Source: Burkholderiaceae bacterium (GTDB lineage: Bacteria; Pseudomonadota; Gammaproteobacteria; Burkholderiales; Burkholderiaceae_C). From it: DNA of 42,309 nt. Both the position numbers and the translations under genes were made by a program. The notes under the pieces are model-generated. The model did no database searches. It was not told where the DNA came from and saw nothing but the letters and a program-made list of their open reading frames with translations. Location of the stretch: assembly GCA_031253955.1 (NCBI GenBank), contig JAIRVJ010000013.1, forward strand, positions 1-42,309, in the 5' to 3' direction. This document shows, piece by piece, positions 1 through 8,350 of the stretch. The first letter of the stretch is position 1, and each line of letters opens with the position of its first letter.

Positions 1-1341
1 ACGCCCGCGCTGGCGGCGCTGTTCACCTTCAACGGCACGCAACTGACGTGGATTCTGATTGGCTACGGCTTTATCGCCTCGGTGCTGCCGGTGTGGCTGC
101 TGCTGGCCCCGCGCGACTATTTGTCCACCTTTTTGAAGATCGGCACCATCGTCGCGCTGGCCATCGGCATCGTGATCGTCGCGCCCGAATTGAAGATGCC
201 CGCGCTGACCAAGTTTGCCGATGGCAGCGGGCCGGTGTGGGCGGGCGGCCTGTTCCCGTTTCTGTTCATCACCATCGCGTGCGGGGCGGTATCGGGCTTT
301 CACGCGCTGATTGCGTCGGGCACCACGCCCAAGCTGCTCGACAACGAAAAGAACGCGCGCTTTATCGGCTACGGCGCGATGCTGATGGAATCGTTCGTCG
401 GCATCATGGCGCTGGTGGCCGCCTCGGTGATCGAGCCGGGCATCTACTTCGCCATGAACGCGCCGCTGGCGGTGCTGGGCACCACGCCCGACGCCGTGGC
501 GCAGACGGTCAATCAGTGGGGCTTTCTGCTCACGCCTGACATGCTCACCCAAACCGCGCAAGCGGTGGGTGAAAGCAGCATCGTCGCCCGCGCGGGCGGT
601 GCGCCGACGCTGGCGGTGGGCATGGCGCACATCCTGCACCAGGTGATCGGCGGGCAGGCCATGATGGGGTTCTGGTACCACTTCGCTATTCTTTTCGAGG
701 CGCTGTTCATCCTGACCGCGGTCGATGCGGGCACGCGCGCGGGCCGCTTCATGCTGCAAGACTTGCTGGGCACTTTTGCCCCCAGTCTCAAGCGCACCGA
801 ATCGCTGCCCGCCAACCTGATCGCCACCGCGCTGTGCGTGGCGGCCTGGGGCTACTTTCTGTATCAGGGCGTGGTCGATCCGCTGGGTGGCATCAACACG
901 CTGTGGCCGCTGTTCGGGATTTCCAACCAGATGCTGGCGGGTATCGCGCTGATGTTGGCGACCGTGGTGCTGTTCAAGATGAAGCGCAGCCAGTTCGCCT
1001 GGGTCACGGTCATCCCGACGGTGTGGCTGCTGGTATGCACGCTAACGGCGGGCTGGCAGAAGATTTTTCACAGCGACCCCAAGATCAGCTTCGTCACCCA
1101 CGCGCAAAAACTTTCGGCGGCGCTGGCCGAGGGCAAGGTGCTCGCGCCCGCCAAATCGCTGGAGCAGATGCAGCGCATGATCTTCAACGACTACGTGGAT
1201 GCCGCGCTGTGCGGCCTGTTCATGCTGGTGGTGGTCAGCATCGTGATCTACGGCGTGCTCGCCATCGTGCGGGCGCGCCGCATCGGCCATCCCACCGTGC
1301 AGGAAACGCCCTACCAGCCGATAGCGGCAGCGGTGGCGTGA
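1..1341 (+). CDS. cstA: Carbon starvation protein CstA, 5' end outside window
   Basis: Inner-membrane peptide/pyruvate transporter of the CstA family. The frame is open from base 1 with no start, so this is the C-terminal 446 residues of a protein usually near 690. Visible features are strongly hydrophobic repeated membrane segments, the family-typical stretch LLLAPRDYLSTFLK near the left edge, and GISNQMLAGIAL further on, which is typical of CstA. The stop is TGA at 1339-1341. A small YbdD-like gene starts 20 bp downstream, the usual cstA-ybdD pairing in proteobacteria. The frame and identity are clear. The choice of substrate between peptides and pyruvate cannot be read from this portion. 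Confidence 0.95.
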   Translation, partial: TPALAALFTFNGTQLTWILIGYGFIASVLPVWLLLAPRDYLSTFLKIGTIVALAIGIVIVAPELKMPALTKFADGSGPVWAGGLFPFLFITIACGAVSGFHALIASGTTPKLLDNEKNARFIGYGAMLMESFVGIMALVAASVIEPGIYFAMNAPLAVLGTTPDAVAQTVNQWGFLLTPDMLTQTAQAVGESSIVARAGGAPTLAVGMAHILHQVIGGQAMMGFWYHFAILFEALFILTAVDAGTRAGRFMLQDLLGTFAPSLKRTESLPANLIATALCVAAWGYFLYQGVVDPLGGINTLWPLFGISNQMLAGIALMLATVVLFKMKRSQFAWVTVIPTVWLLVCTLTAGWQKIFHSDPKISFVTHAQKLSAALAEGKVLAPAKSLEQMQRMIFNDYVDAALCGLFMLVVVSIVIYGVLAIVRARRIGHPTVQETPYQPIAAAVA

Positions 1342-1361
1342 CACGGCATCGGACACGCATC

Positions 1362-1574
1362 ATGCTCTTTGCCGCGCTGCGCGATAACGTGCAAACCTCT
1401 GGCCGCTACCTGGGCCAGACGCTGCGCCTGATGGTCGGCCTGCCCGACTACGACGGCTACGTCGCCCACATGCGCGCCACGCACCCCGATCGGCCCATCA
1501 TGACCTACGAGGAGTTTTTCCGCGAACGCCAGCAAGCGCGCTATGGGTCAGGGGCCAGCGGGCGTTGCTGTTGA
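1362..1574 (+). CDS. ybdD: YbdD/YjiX family small protein (DUF466)
   Basis: A 70-residue protein of the YbdD/YjiX family, which is nearly always encoded just after cstA/btsT-type transporters and is thought to help them function. It shows the family pattern of a short N-terminal helix, then MVGLPDYDGYVAHM, then PIMTYEEFFRERQQARYG near the C-terminus. The ATG at 1362 lies 20 bp after the cstA stop and gives the expected length of about 65-70 residues. A longer frame running upstream inside cstA is only a shadow. The end SGASGRCC is unlike relatives and may come from drift next to the repeats that follow. Confidence 0.9.
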   Translation: MLFAALRDNVQTSGRYLGQTLRLMVGLPDYDGYVAHMRATHPDRPIMTYEEFFRERQQARYGSGASGRCC

Positions 1575-1619
1575 GCCGGCGGCTTATTCCATTTCCATTT
1601 CAAAACAACAAAAATACTT

Positions 1620-1711
1620 CGTCATTCCCGCGCAGGCGGGAATCCACTGGGCCTTGGTTATCGCCGGACGGTGGATACACCGCATGGATTCCCGCCTGCG
1701 CGGGAATGACG
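1620..1711. repeat. Dispersed inverted repeat, CGTCATTCCCGCG family, copy 1
   Basis: The left arm starts CGTCATTCCCGCGCAGG and the right arm ends CCTGCGCGGGAATGACG, with about 27-bp arms around a 38-bp centre. The same family recurs at 4871-5092, 7228-7311, 8231-8350, 10742 onward (half), 35542-35628, 37745-37826 and 39209-39308. Confidence 0.9.
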
Positions 1712-1770
1712 AGATCATGGGGTCATGCGCTTGACTGGACCGTATTGGCTCCTACACCTTGCTCTATTAA

Positions 1771-1856
1771 TTTAATAGCTTTTCACCAATGCATAACATA
1801 GTTTTTTATATAAAAATATCTCAAAATCATGAAATACATTGGTATATAGCTATCAA
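1771..1856. repeat. AT-rich palindromic element, copy A
   Basis: Imperfect palindrome of about 86 bp with ends of the form AATAGCT...AGCTAT and an inner CCAAT...ATTGG pair. It lies between the convergent ybdD and maeB genes and could form a long hairpin acting as a bidirectional terminator. The same family is seen at 4501-4585, 17914-17997, 29225-29311, 39022-39112 and 41847-41936. Confidence 0.75.
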
Positions 1857-1885
1857 AACAGTAGTTTTCCTTTTCATCACCACAA

Positions 1886-2100
1886 GGCGATCGCATCTGA
1901 ATTCGATTCAAATCAACCCGCTGGATTTCGACGCGACAGATGACTCCCGTGTCTTCGTAGGGGCGAAAAATCTTTCGCCCTGCGGCGTCTTTTTACCAGC
2001 GCCGTCGCTTTTTTGAGCGCAAGGGCGAAAAATTTTTCGCCCCTACCTCCGTGCTCCATCGCCAATTTGTTGACTCTTAAGAAATTTTGATGCGACCGCC
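1886..2100 (+). mobile_element. 215-bp MITE-like element, left copy flanking maeB
   Basis: Begins GGCGATCGCATCTGAATT and ends with the near inverse (reverse complement GGCGGTCGCATCAAAATT), so it has terminal inverted repeats of about 18 bp. Inside are two GGGCGAAAAATTTTTCGCCC-type palindromes. The reverse complement aligns without gaps to 4614-4828, with about 24 mismatches counted by eye. It ends 7 bp from the maeB stop. It has no coding capacity and I see no target-site duplication. Confidence 0.85.
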
Positions 2101-2107
2101 TTGTTCA

Positions 2108-4432
2108 TCATTCCCGCATTTTCACCCCCCTAGCCGCCGCTTCGGCCACGGCAAGGGCGGTCATGTTGATGAGGCGGCGCACGGTGGCCGAGCGGGTGAG
2201 CACGTGGGCGGGGGCGGCGGTGCCCAGCAGGATGGGGCCGACGGTGACGCCGTTGCTGACGGTGAGCTTGAGCACGTTGAACAGGATGTTGGCCGCGTCC
2301 AGATTGGGGCACACCAGCAGGTTGGCCTCGCCTTCCAGCGTGCTGTCGGGCACGGCCTGGGCGCGCAGCGTGGCCGAGAGGGCGTCGTCGCCGTGCATTT
2401 CGCCGTCGCATTGCACGCCGGGCATCTGCTCGCAGAACAGGTCGCGCGCGCGCCGCACTTTCAGCGCCGAGGCGCGTTTGGAGGAGCCGAAGTTGGAGTG
2501 CGAGACGAACGCCACCTTGGGCGGCACGCCGAAGTTGCGCACTTCGTCGGCGGCCATTTTGGCGATGGCGGCCAGCAGATCGGCGCCGGGGTCTTCGTTG
2601 ACGTAGGTGTCGGTCACGAACAGGGTGCGCTCGGGCATCATGATGGCATTGATGGTGGCGTAGCCGGGCGCGCCAGGCTCGATGCCGATAATGTCGCGGA
2701 TGTGATCCAGGTGCTGGTCGAACCGCCCGTGCGTGCCGCACAGCAGGGCGTCGGCATCGCCCAGGCGCACCATGAGCGCGCCGATGGTGGTATTGGAGCG
2801 GCGCACCGCCGCCTTGGCCGTTTCGGCGGTGAGGCCGTTGCGCGCCATCAGGCGGTGGTAGGTTTCCCAGTACTGGCGAAAGCGCGGATCGTTGTCGGGA
2901 TCGACGTTTTCCACGTCGCGCCCCAAACGGATGCGCAAGCCGGCTTTGGCGATGCGCTGTTCGATCACCGCCGGGCGGCCAATCAGAATGGGGCGCGCCA
3001 GCCGGTCATCGACGGCGATTTGCGCGGCGCCCAGCACGCGCTCGTCCTCGCCCTCGGCGTAGGCGACGCGCTTGACGGCATCGGGCGCGGCTTTGGCGGA
3101 CGCATAGACCGGGCGCATGACCATGCCGGTCTGATAGACGTAGTGCTCCAGCGAGGCGCGGTACGCCTGCAGATCGGCGATGGGGCGGGTGGCCACGCCG
3201 CTTTGCGCCGCCGCCCGCGCCACGGCGGGGGCGATGCGCAAAATCAGGCGCGGATCGAACGGGGTGGGAATGATGTAGTCCGGCCCGAAAGACAGCTTCT
3301 GGCCCGCGTAAGCGGCGGCCACTTCGGCCACGGTCTCAACCTTGGCCAGCGCGGCGATCTCGCGCACGCAAGCCAGCTTCATCTCTTCCGTGATCTTGGT
3401 GGCGCCGCAATCCAGCGCGCCGCGAAAGATGTACGGAAAGCACAGCACGTTGTTGACCTGATTGGGATGGTCGCTGCGCCCGGTGGCGATGATGCAATCG
3501 GGACGCGCGGCCTTGGCGTCTTCCGGAGTGATTTCGGGCCTGGGGTTGGCCAGCGCCAGAATCACCGGCTTGTCGGCCATGGTCTTGACCATGTCTTGCG
3601 TGAGCACGCCGCCGGTCGAGCAGCCCAGAAACACGTCCGCGCCTTTGACCACGTCAGCCAGCGTGCGCGCGCCGGTGTCGGGGTGCGCGTAGCGCGCTTT
3701 GCTCTCGTCGTAGCCCGCGGCGCGGCCTTGGTAGATCAGGCCCTTGGAATCGCAGGCATGCACGTGCTGCGGCTGCACGCCCAGCGCCACCATCACGTCC
3801 AGACAGGCGATGGCCGCCGCGCCCGCGCCGCTGACGGCCACCTCGACATCCCAGATGTTCTTGCCCACCAGCTCCAGCGCGTTGAGCAGCGCCGCCGACG
3901 AGATGATGGCCGTGCCGTGCTGGTCGTCGTGAAACACGGGAATGTTCATGCGCTCGCGCAGCTTGCGCTCGATGAGAAAGCACTCCGGCGCCTTGATGTC
4001 TTCCAGATTGACGCCGCCCAGCGTCGGCTCCAGCGCGGCGATGATGTCCACCAGCTTGTCCGGGTCGCGCTCGGCCAGTTCGATGTCGAACACGTCGATG
4101 CCGGCGAACTTCTTGAACAGGCACCCCTTGCCCTCCATCACCGGCTTGCCCGCCAGCGGCCCGATGTCGCCCAGCCCCAGCACGGCGGTGCCGTTGGTGA
4201 TGACGCCCACCAGATTGCCGCGCGCGGTGTATTCCACCGCCTTGGCTGGGTCCTTCTGAATATCCAGGCACGGATACGCCACGCCCGGCGAATACGCCAG
4301 CGACAGATCGATCTGGTTGGATAGCGGCTTGATCGGCGTGACGGAAATCTTGCCGCGTTTAGGCTCGCGGTGGTAATGCAGCGCCGCATCGCGCAGCGCG
4401 GCTTCGGCGGGAGAAAGGGCTTGGTGAGACAT
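2108..4432 (-). CDS. maeB: NADP-dependent malic enzyme MaeB (malic enzyme-phosphotransacetylase fusion)
   Basis: Oxidative decarboxylation of malate to pyruvate in the cytoplasm. The 774-residue length fits the MaeB type, with a malic-enzyme half (about 1-420) and a C-terminal phosphate acetyltransferase-like half (about 430-770) that usually has a regulatory role. Motifs visible are [39 protein letters not shown] and the nucleotide-binding [11 protein letters not shown]. The start chosen is the ATG at 4432, which follows an AGGAGA ribosome site. An in-frame ATG at 4474 lacks one and would add 14 atypical residues. The gene stands alone, bracketed by two inverted 215-bp elements (1886-2100 and 4614-4828), so it may have been mobilised as a unit or simply had two insertions at its borders. 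No frameshift is seen. Confidence 0.95.
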   Translation of the reverse strand: MSHQALSPAEAALRDAALHYHREPKRGKISVTPIKPLSNQIDLSLAYSPGVAYPCLDIQKDPAKAVEYTARGNLVGVITNGTAVLGLGDIGPLAGKPVMEGKGCLFKKFAGIDVFDIELAERDPDKLVDIIAALEPTLGGVNLEDIKAPECFLIERKLRERMNIPVFHDDQHGTAIISSAALLNALELVGKNIWDVEVAVSGAGAAAIACLDVMVALGVQPQHVHACDSKGLIYQGRAAGYDESKARYAHPDTGARTLADVVKGADVFLGCSTGGVLTQDMVKTMADKPVILALANPRPEITPEDAKAARPDCIIATGRSDHPNQVNNVLCFPYIFRGALDCGATKITEEMKLACVREIAALAKVETVAEVAAAYAGQKLSFGPDYIIPTPFDPRLILRIAPAVARAAAQSGVATRPIADLQAYRASLEHYVYQTGMVMRPVYASAKAAPDAVKRVAYAEGEDERVLGAAQIAVDDRLARPILIGRPAVIEQRIAKAGLRIRLGRDVENVDPDNDPRFRQYWETYHRLMARNGLTAETAKAAVRRSNTTIGALMVRLGDADALLCGTHGRFDQHLDHIRDIIGIEPGAPGYATINAIMMPERTLFVTDTYVNEDPGADLLAAIAKMAADEVRNFGVPPKVAFVSHSNFGSSKRASALKVRRARDLFCEQMPGVQCDGEMHGDDALSATLRAQAVPDSTLEGEANLLVCPNLDAANILFNVLKLTVSNGVTVGPILLGTAAPAHVLTRSATVRRLINMTALAVAEAAARGVKMRE

Positions 4433-4500
4433 GGTCTCCTCGATTCGTTTCGGGGATGGCCCGATTATGAGCACGCCGCCTTCGCATGATGCTCCTGAAA

Positions 4501-4585
4501 CAGTAGCTTCATGCCAATGTATTACATGTATTTTAAATTGTTTTATTCATAAAATACACACTGAACAATGGAGCACAGCTATGAA
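4501..4585. repeat. AT-rich palindromic element, copy B
   Basis: Left arm GTAGCTTCATGCCAATGTAT, with a right arm whose reverse complement reads TTCATAGCTGTGCTCCATTG. Same family as 1771-1856 but here upstream of the maeB start, so it may carry or shape the promoter rather than end transcription. Confidence 0.6.
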
Positions 4586-4613
4586 TTTGGATACGCTCCC
4601 ATCAAAACTCCAG

Positions 4614-4828
4614 GGTGATCGCATCTAAATTTTTTAAAAATCAACAAGTTGGCGATCGAGGACGGATGTAGGGGCGAAAGATTTTTCGCCCTTGCGCTCA
4701 AAAGAGCGACGGCGCTGGCAAGGAAACGCCGCAGGGCGAAAGATTTTTCGCCCCTACGAAGGCGCGGGTGTCATCTGTGGCGTCGAAATCCAACGGGTTG
4801 ATTTGAATGGAATTTAAATGCGATCGCC
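4614..4828 (-). mobile_element. 215-bp MITE-like element, right copy flanking maeB (inverted)
   Basis: Inverted partner of 1886-2100, the same length to the base and alignable without gaps. It begins GGTGATCGCATCTAAATT and ends ATGCGATCGCC. The flanking CAGG and CCTG extend the end symmetry outside the shared core. Confidence 0.85.
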
Positions 4829-4870
4829 CTGATCAAAATTCCAATGCTGCTCAGTGAAGACATTTCAAAT

Positions 4871-5092
4871 CGTCATTCCCGCGCAGGCGCTAATTTAAGG
4901 ATGAATCGCTGGCGTTTTGCTCCTTCCGCCGCTTGCGGGGGAAGGTTGGGATGGGGGCAGCAACGCACCGCAAACGCAGCGCTTCTTTCAGCACCGTGCG
5001 CCCCCACCCCAGCCCTCCCCCGCAAGCGGGGGAGGGAGAAAACCACGCACTCACCCCCCAGTTAGCGCCTATGCGCCTGCGCGGGAATGACG
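4871..5092. repeat. Nested repeat patch (CGTCATTCCCGCG arms with CCCTCCCCCGC repeats inside)
   Basis: Arms CGTCATTCCCGCGCAGGCGC and its inverse enclose copies of the second dispersed repeat, with the palindromic core CCCTCCCCCGCAAGCGGGGG, at about 4916-5040. A stretch of about 65 bp beginning near 4977 is nearly identical to one beginning near 10764. No gene is seen between 4433 and 5228. Confidence 0.8.
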
Positions 5093-5104
5093 GCTTGAGG
5101 TGCC

Positions 5105-5213
5105 TTATAGCGGTTTCGAAAAATACTCAGACGCGAAGGCGAGCCGCAGACAGTACGAGTAGTACGGCAAGGCGAAGACGACAAAGTATGAGAATTTTTG
5201 GGAACCGCTATAA
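5105..5213. repeat. 109-bp palindromic element with TTATAGCGGTT ends
   Basis: Starts TTATAGCGGTTTCGAAAAAT and ends with the inverse of TTATAGCGGTTCCCAAAAAT. The centre holds GAAGGCGAGCC and GGCAAGGCGAAGAC arms around AGTACGAGTAGTACG. It lies 15 bp past the GT51 gene stop, so it could serve as its terminator. It looks like a non-autonomous element. Confidence 0.8.
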
Positions 5214-5228
5214 CTGAACCGCAGCGCA

Positions 5229-6644
5229 TCAAAACTCCGGCTCGTCCAGTTGCGCCAGCAGCGCGCGCCGCTGGGCGGGCTGCACGCCGCGCACTTGGGC
5301 TGCTACCCAATGCAGCCGGGCAGAACTCACGCCGCCTTCGGCGCGCCAGCGCGCCGCTTCCATTTGCGGGTTGTGCAGCATGGCCGCCAGCGTGACGGCC
5401 TGCCGGGGCGTGAGGCGCCGGGCGCTCACACCGAAGTAGTGGCGCGCGGCGGCTTGCGCGCCGCAGATGGGGCGGCCTTGCGCATCTATACCCCAAGGCG
5501 CGTTGGCCAGATAAAGTTGCAGGATGCGGCCTTTGCCGAGCGCGGCTTCGGCATCCAGCGCGTACAGCAGTTCCCGCGCCTTGCGCTCCAGTTGGCGCTC
5601 CCCGCCCGTAACCATGAGCTTGGCCAGTTGCTGGCTCAACGTGCTGGCGCCGCGGCGGATGGCGCCGGCTTGCTGGTTGGCTTGCAGCGCGGCGGCCAGT
5701 TCTTCCGGGTCGAAGCCGGTGTGCTCGTAAAAACGCTGGTCTTCCGCCGCGAGCACGGCGCGCGCCAGCCAGTGGCGCGCCGGCAGCGGCGGCGTGCGCC
5801 CGCAGGCGCTTTGCGCCAACGCCCAGTCTTGCGTGCCCAGACCGCTGACGGTCAGCCCTTCGATGCGCGGCGCGATGCGCCAGTCCGATGTTCCCTCGCG
5901 CGGCGGCAAGGGCAATTCCACGCGCAGCGCCAGCGTGCCTTCGATTTGCGCGGCGGCCAGTTCCGGCAGACCGGGCGCGAGCAGCTCGAACCACTGGCGC
6001 GCGGGTGCGGCGGGCCAGTCGATCACCACACGCCAGCCGGGGCCGGCGCGCCGCGCCTGCCAGTGCGCGGTGAGCGCGGCCTCGTTTTGCGCAGCAGGGG
6101 AGCGTGGGGGCATCTTCTCGCCGCCGCCGGGCCGCCCCAAGGCGGCGAGCGCCCCTGCGGGGGGCAGCGCACCATGCGCAGCAGGGGAACGTGGGGGCAT
6201 CATTTCCAGCCGCAGCGTGCCGTGCAGGCTTTGCGCGTCGCCGCGCGCCAGCGTGATCTGCGCCGCCGGCACGCGCAGACCTTCGGGCTGCCCCAGCGCA
6301 GGCGGCAGCGGCAACCGGCAGGGCTGGCAGCGCAGGGTGAGCGCGGGCGCATCCCCCGGCCCGCCGGCGCTGACCCAGCCCAGCGTGAGCGGCCCCAGGC
6401 GGCTGGGCACGGCGCGGCCCGCCAGCCGCTCGCCGATCCACGGCGTGGTCGCCAGCCACACCAGTTGCGGCACGCTGGCTTGCAGCTTGAACGGGCCGCG
6501 CCCGATTTCGGCGGCCCAGTCGCCGGGCGGCGGCGCAAGGGCGGCGCGCAAGACGATCCACAGCACGCCCGGCAACGCGATCAGGGTCAGCAGCACCCAG
6601 CCGAGGGGCAGCAGGCGGCGCGCAAGGGTGGGGCCGGGTTTCAT
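5229..6644 (-). CDS. Monofunctional GT51 peptidoglycan glycosyltransferase, exosortase-linked
   Basis: Polymerises lipid II into glycan strands at the periplasmic face of the inner membrane. The 471-residue protein has an N-terminal membrane anchor (about 8-35), a poorly conserved middle (about 40-280) and a GT51 domain (about 290-460). The domain shows VLAAEDQRFYEHTGFD with the catalytic Glu, RRGASTLSQQLAK, ERKARELLYALDAE and LQLYLANAPWG. No transpeptidase domain follows. The ATG at 6644 overlaps the upstream stop (ATGA), so translation is likely coupled. Residues about 148-186 contain a doubled peptide, MPPRSPAA, encoded by a dispersed repeat (6088-6201). The family is clear. A role tied to the neighbouring exosortase is inferred from the coupling only. 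Confidence 0.85.
   Translation of the reverse strand: MKPGPTLARRLLPLGWVLLTLIALPGVLWIVLRAALAPPPGDWAAEIGRGPFKLQASVPQLVWLATTPWIGERLAGRAVPSRLGPLTLGWVSAGGPGDAPALTLRCQPCRLPLPPALGQPEGLRVPAAQITLARGDAQSLHGTLRLEMMPPRSPAAHGALPPAGALAALGRPGGGEKMPPRSPAAQNEAALTAHWQARRAGPGWRVVIDWPAAPARQWFELLAPGLPELAAAQIEGTLALRVELPLPPREGTSDWRIAPRIEGLTVSGLGTQDWALAQSACGRTPPLPARHWLARAVLAAEDQRFYEHTGFDPEELAAALQANQQAGAIRRGASTLSQQLAKLMVTGGERQLERKARELLYALDAEAALGKGRILQLYLANAPWGIDAQGRPICGAQAAARHYFGVSARRLTPRQAVTLAAMLHNPQMEAARWRAEGGVSSARLHWVAAQVRGVQPAQRRALLAQLDEPEF
6088..6201. repeat. Repeat inside the GT51 coding region with 27-bp direct repeats
   Basis: 27-mers at 6088-6114 and 6175-6201 differ at one base and lie 87 bp (29 codons) apart, so the peptide MPPRSPAA occurs twice in frame. 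The DNA between is a GC-rich hairpin-like unit. It lies outside the catalytic domain. Confidence 0.8.
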
Positions 6645-7204
6645 ACTGGATCGGCTCCCAAGGGGCTGGTGGTGGTTACGGCCCGCCACGGGCCTTGTGA
6701 GCGGCCCGTGGCCGCCGCCCAGTACCAGGCGGAAGTGTCGGCAAAGTGCTGGCCGCGGACGTCTTCGATCTGCTCGCACACGCGCAGCGCGGTCTCGCCT
6801 TTGCGGGCGGTGAAGCACCGCTGGAGCGCCCTTGGGTCCGGCAACGCCGCTTCCAGCCGCTCGCCCTCGATGCGGTAGCCCAGCGCGCGGTAGCAGTCGG
6901 CCGCCGGGTGCAACATGCGGGTGGGCGCGGTCACGTCGCGCAGCACGACGATCCGGCGGCCATCGGTCAGGCGCGCGATGCGGCCCGGAAAACGCTCGGC
7001 AAAGCGTTGCTCCACCGCCGACAGCGCCAGCGGCCGCACCGCCGCGCCCTGCCAGCGCCGCGGCAATTCGGCGGCTGGGGCGCCAGCGGCGGCCTGCGCT
7101 CCCGCATCCGTTTTGCCGTGCGCGCCCCACAGCGCGCAGATGAGCATGGCCGCACCGAACAGGGTTTTGCCCAGCACGCGATTTTGGAAAGTATTGGAGA
7201 TCAT
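6641..7204 (-). CDS. EpsI-like exosortase-associated exported protein
   Basis: A 187-residue protein with a signal peptide or N-terminal anchor (hydrophobic about 12-28) and no other membrane segment, so it is probably periplasmic. The centre has HPAADCYRALGYRIEG, similar in layout to the H-P-x-x-C-Y-x-A-x-G-Y/W block of EpsI proteins (DUF3485), which accompany exosortases. Further cysteines occur in LQRCF and RVCEQ, and it ends with a Trp-containing segment, FADTSAWYWAA. It overlaps the exosortase stop and the GT51 start by ATGA at both ends, so the three genes are tightly coupled. The exact family is uncertain because the match is by motif layout, not overall similarity. Confidence 0.6.
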   Translation of the reverse strand: MISNTFQNRVLGKTLFGAAMLICALWGAHGKTDAGAQAAAGAPAAELPRRWQGAAVRPLALSAVEQRFAERFPGRIARLTDGRRIVVLRDVTAPTRMLHPAADCYRALGYRIEGERLEAALPDPRALQRCFTARKGETALRVCEQIEDVRGQHFADTSAWYWAAATGRSQGPWRAVTTTSPLGADPV

Positions 7205-8211
7205 TTTTCGACTCCAATGCCCTTCTTCGTCATTCCAGCGAGGGCGGGAATCCATTGCGACGTTGGTTTCTCAAGTGACGTTTTTGGATTCCCGCCTTCG
7301 CGGGAATGACGAAAGGAGGTTTTGTCCGCCCAGCCCATCAGCGCCGCGATGCCGCCGCACACCGCCGCCAGCGCCAGCAGGCCGATGATTTGATGCGCCC
7401 ATTCGCCGCCGCCGCGCCCGCCAGCTTGCAGCGCCACCAGTGCGGTGTTGCGCAGCACGTTGCCGGCCAGCACCATCAGGCCCGCCAGCGGCAGGCGCTG
7501 AAGAAAGGCGCGGTCGGCGCGGCCCTTGAGCAGCGCCGCCGCGCAAGCGGTGAAGTAGCCGGCCCAGGCCATCTGCACGCCGGAGCAGGGCGCATCGACA
7601 ATGATTAGTTGCCCATCGACCAGCAGGCTCGCGCCTTCGCGCTGCACCGCAAACCCCACGGCCAGCAGCCAGCGGCTGGCTTCGGCGGTAAGCACGCGCA
7701 GCGGGTAGCCCGCGTAGAACTGGAGCGAGGCCAGCAGCGGCAGCGCCAGCACCGCCAGCCCCAGCACCGGCGCGGCGGCAATCGCATGACTAGGGGCCGG
7801 CCACAGCACGCCATCGCGCACGCGCATCGCGCCGCGCCGCGCGTCGGGCAGAAAGGCCAGCAGGCCGCAGGCCCAAGCCACAATCGCCAGCAAGCTAGCC
7901 GCCAGCGGCGCGGCTGGCCCGCGCAGCAGCGTGGCCCCAAAAGTGCCGGCCAGCGCCGCCGCCAGCCAGGACAAGCGCGGGGCGCAGCGCAACTGCTGGC
8001 GCAGCGACCACAACAGCACGCCCAGCGCGGCCAGCGCGAGCAGGCCCAGCGGGTCGTCGGAACCGTCGGCCACGCGCGCGGCCATCCAGCGCCATGCAGG
8101 CCATAGCGCGGCGGTCTGCAACCCGATCCACAGCCAGGCCGGAGCGCGGTCCAGCCGAATGGCCCACGGCAGCAAGCCGGGGCGCAACAAGGGATAAGCG
8201 GCGGTTTTCAT
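7201..8211 (-). CDS. Exosortase (PEP-CTERM transpeptidase-like)
   Basis: Polytopic inner-membrane cysteine protease/transpeptidase expected to cut PEP-CTERM proteins at their C-terminal signal. The 336-residue protein has about eight hydrophobic segments and the three catalytic residues in order: Cys about 209 in DAPCSGVQM, Arg about 251 in GNVLRNTAL and His about 273 in EWAHQII. The last 40 or so residues (SFRHSREGGNP onward, from about 300) are the translation of a dispersed repeat at 7228-7311, so the original C-terminus was probably near 296 and the stop was displaced. The only likely substrate in view is the VIT/VWA protein encoded just upstream. I cannot assign the exosortase subfamily. 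Confidence 0.9.
   Translation of the reverse strand: MKTAAYPLLRPGLLPWAIRLDRAPAWLWIGLQTAALWPAWRWMAARVADGSDDPLGLLALAALGVLLWSLRQQLRCAPRLSWLAAALAGTFGATLLRGPAAPLAASLLAIVAWACGLLAFLPDARRGAMRVRDGVLWPAPSHAIAAAPVLGLAVLALPLLASLQFYAGYPLRVLTAEASRWLLAVGFAVQREGASLLVDGQLIIVDAPCSGVQMAWAGYFTACAAALLKGRADRAFLQRLPLAGLMVLAGNVLRNTALVALQAGGRGGGEWAHQIIGLLALAAVCGGIAALMGWADKTSFRHSREGGNPKTSLEKPTSQWIPALAGMTKKGIGVEK
7228..7311. repeat. CGTCATTCC-type inverted repeat inside the exosortase 3' end
   Basis: An 84-bp copy of the family at 1620-1711, read in frame as the exosortase tail. The ATGA junction with the next gene lies just beyond it. Confidence 0.9.
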
Positions 8212-8230
8212 GACGGTTTCCTTTTTCTCT

Positions 8231-8350
8231 CGTCATTCCCGCGCAGTTCCCGCCTGCGCGGGAATGACGGGGAATCCATGCACGTCACCTCAGGCAGCGG
8301 CCCACGAACGAAAACCAGAGCGTCTGGGAATCCCCTGCCATTCCCGCCCA
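8231..8350. repeat. Repeat copy plus decayed repeat at the VIT gene 3' end
   Basis: A short perfect copy (8231-8269) is followed by a degraded one. The stretch GGGAATCCATGCACGTCACC resembles GGGAATCCATGAGCGTCATC in the copy at 37745-37826. The stop codon of the VIT/VWA gene (8285-8287) lies inside the decayed copy. Confidence 0.65.

Larger units (their letters stand above)
1575..1885. other. Gene-free spacer filled with two repeat elements
   Basis: About 310 bp between ybdD and the left 215-bp element. It holds one 92-bp copy of the CGTCATTCCCGCG-type inverted repeat (1620-1711) and one AT-rich palindrome (1771-1856). I see no convincing gene. Two short frames here are translations of the repeat. 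Confidence 0.7.

Noticed and set aside
1543-2016. Three short frames after ybdD
   Set aside because: They translate the repeats (for example the IPACAGMT-type peptide) and have no independent support.
2087-4324. Long plus-strand frame of 745 codons
   Set aside because: It is the antisense shadow of maeB. The product is His/Arg/Gly/Gln-rich with no domain, as expected in high-GC DNA.
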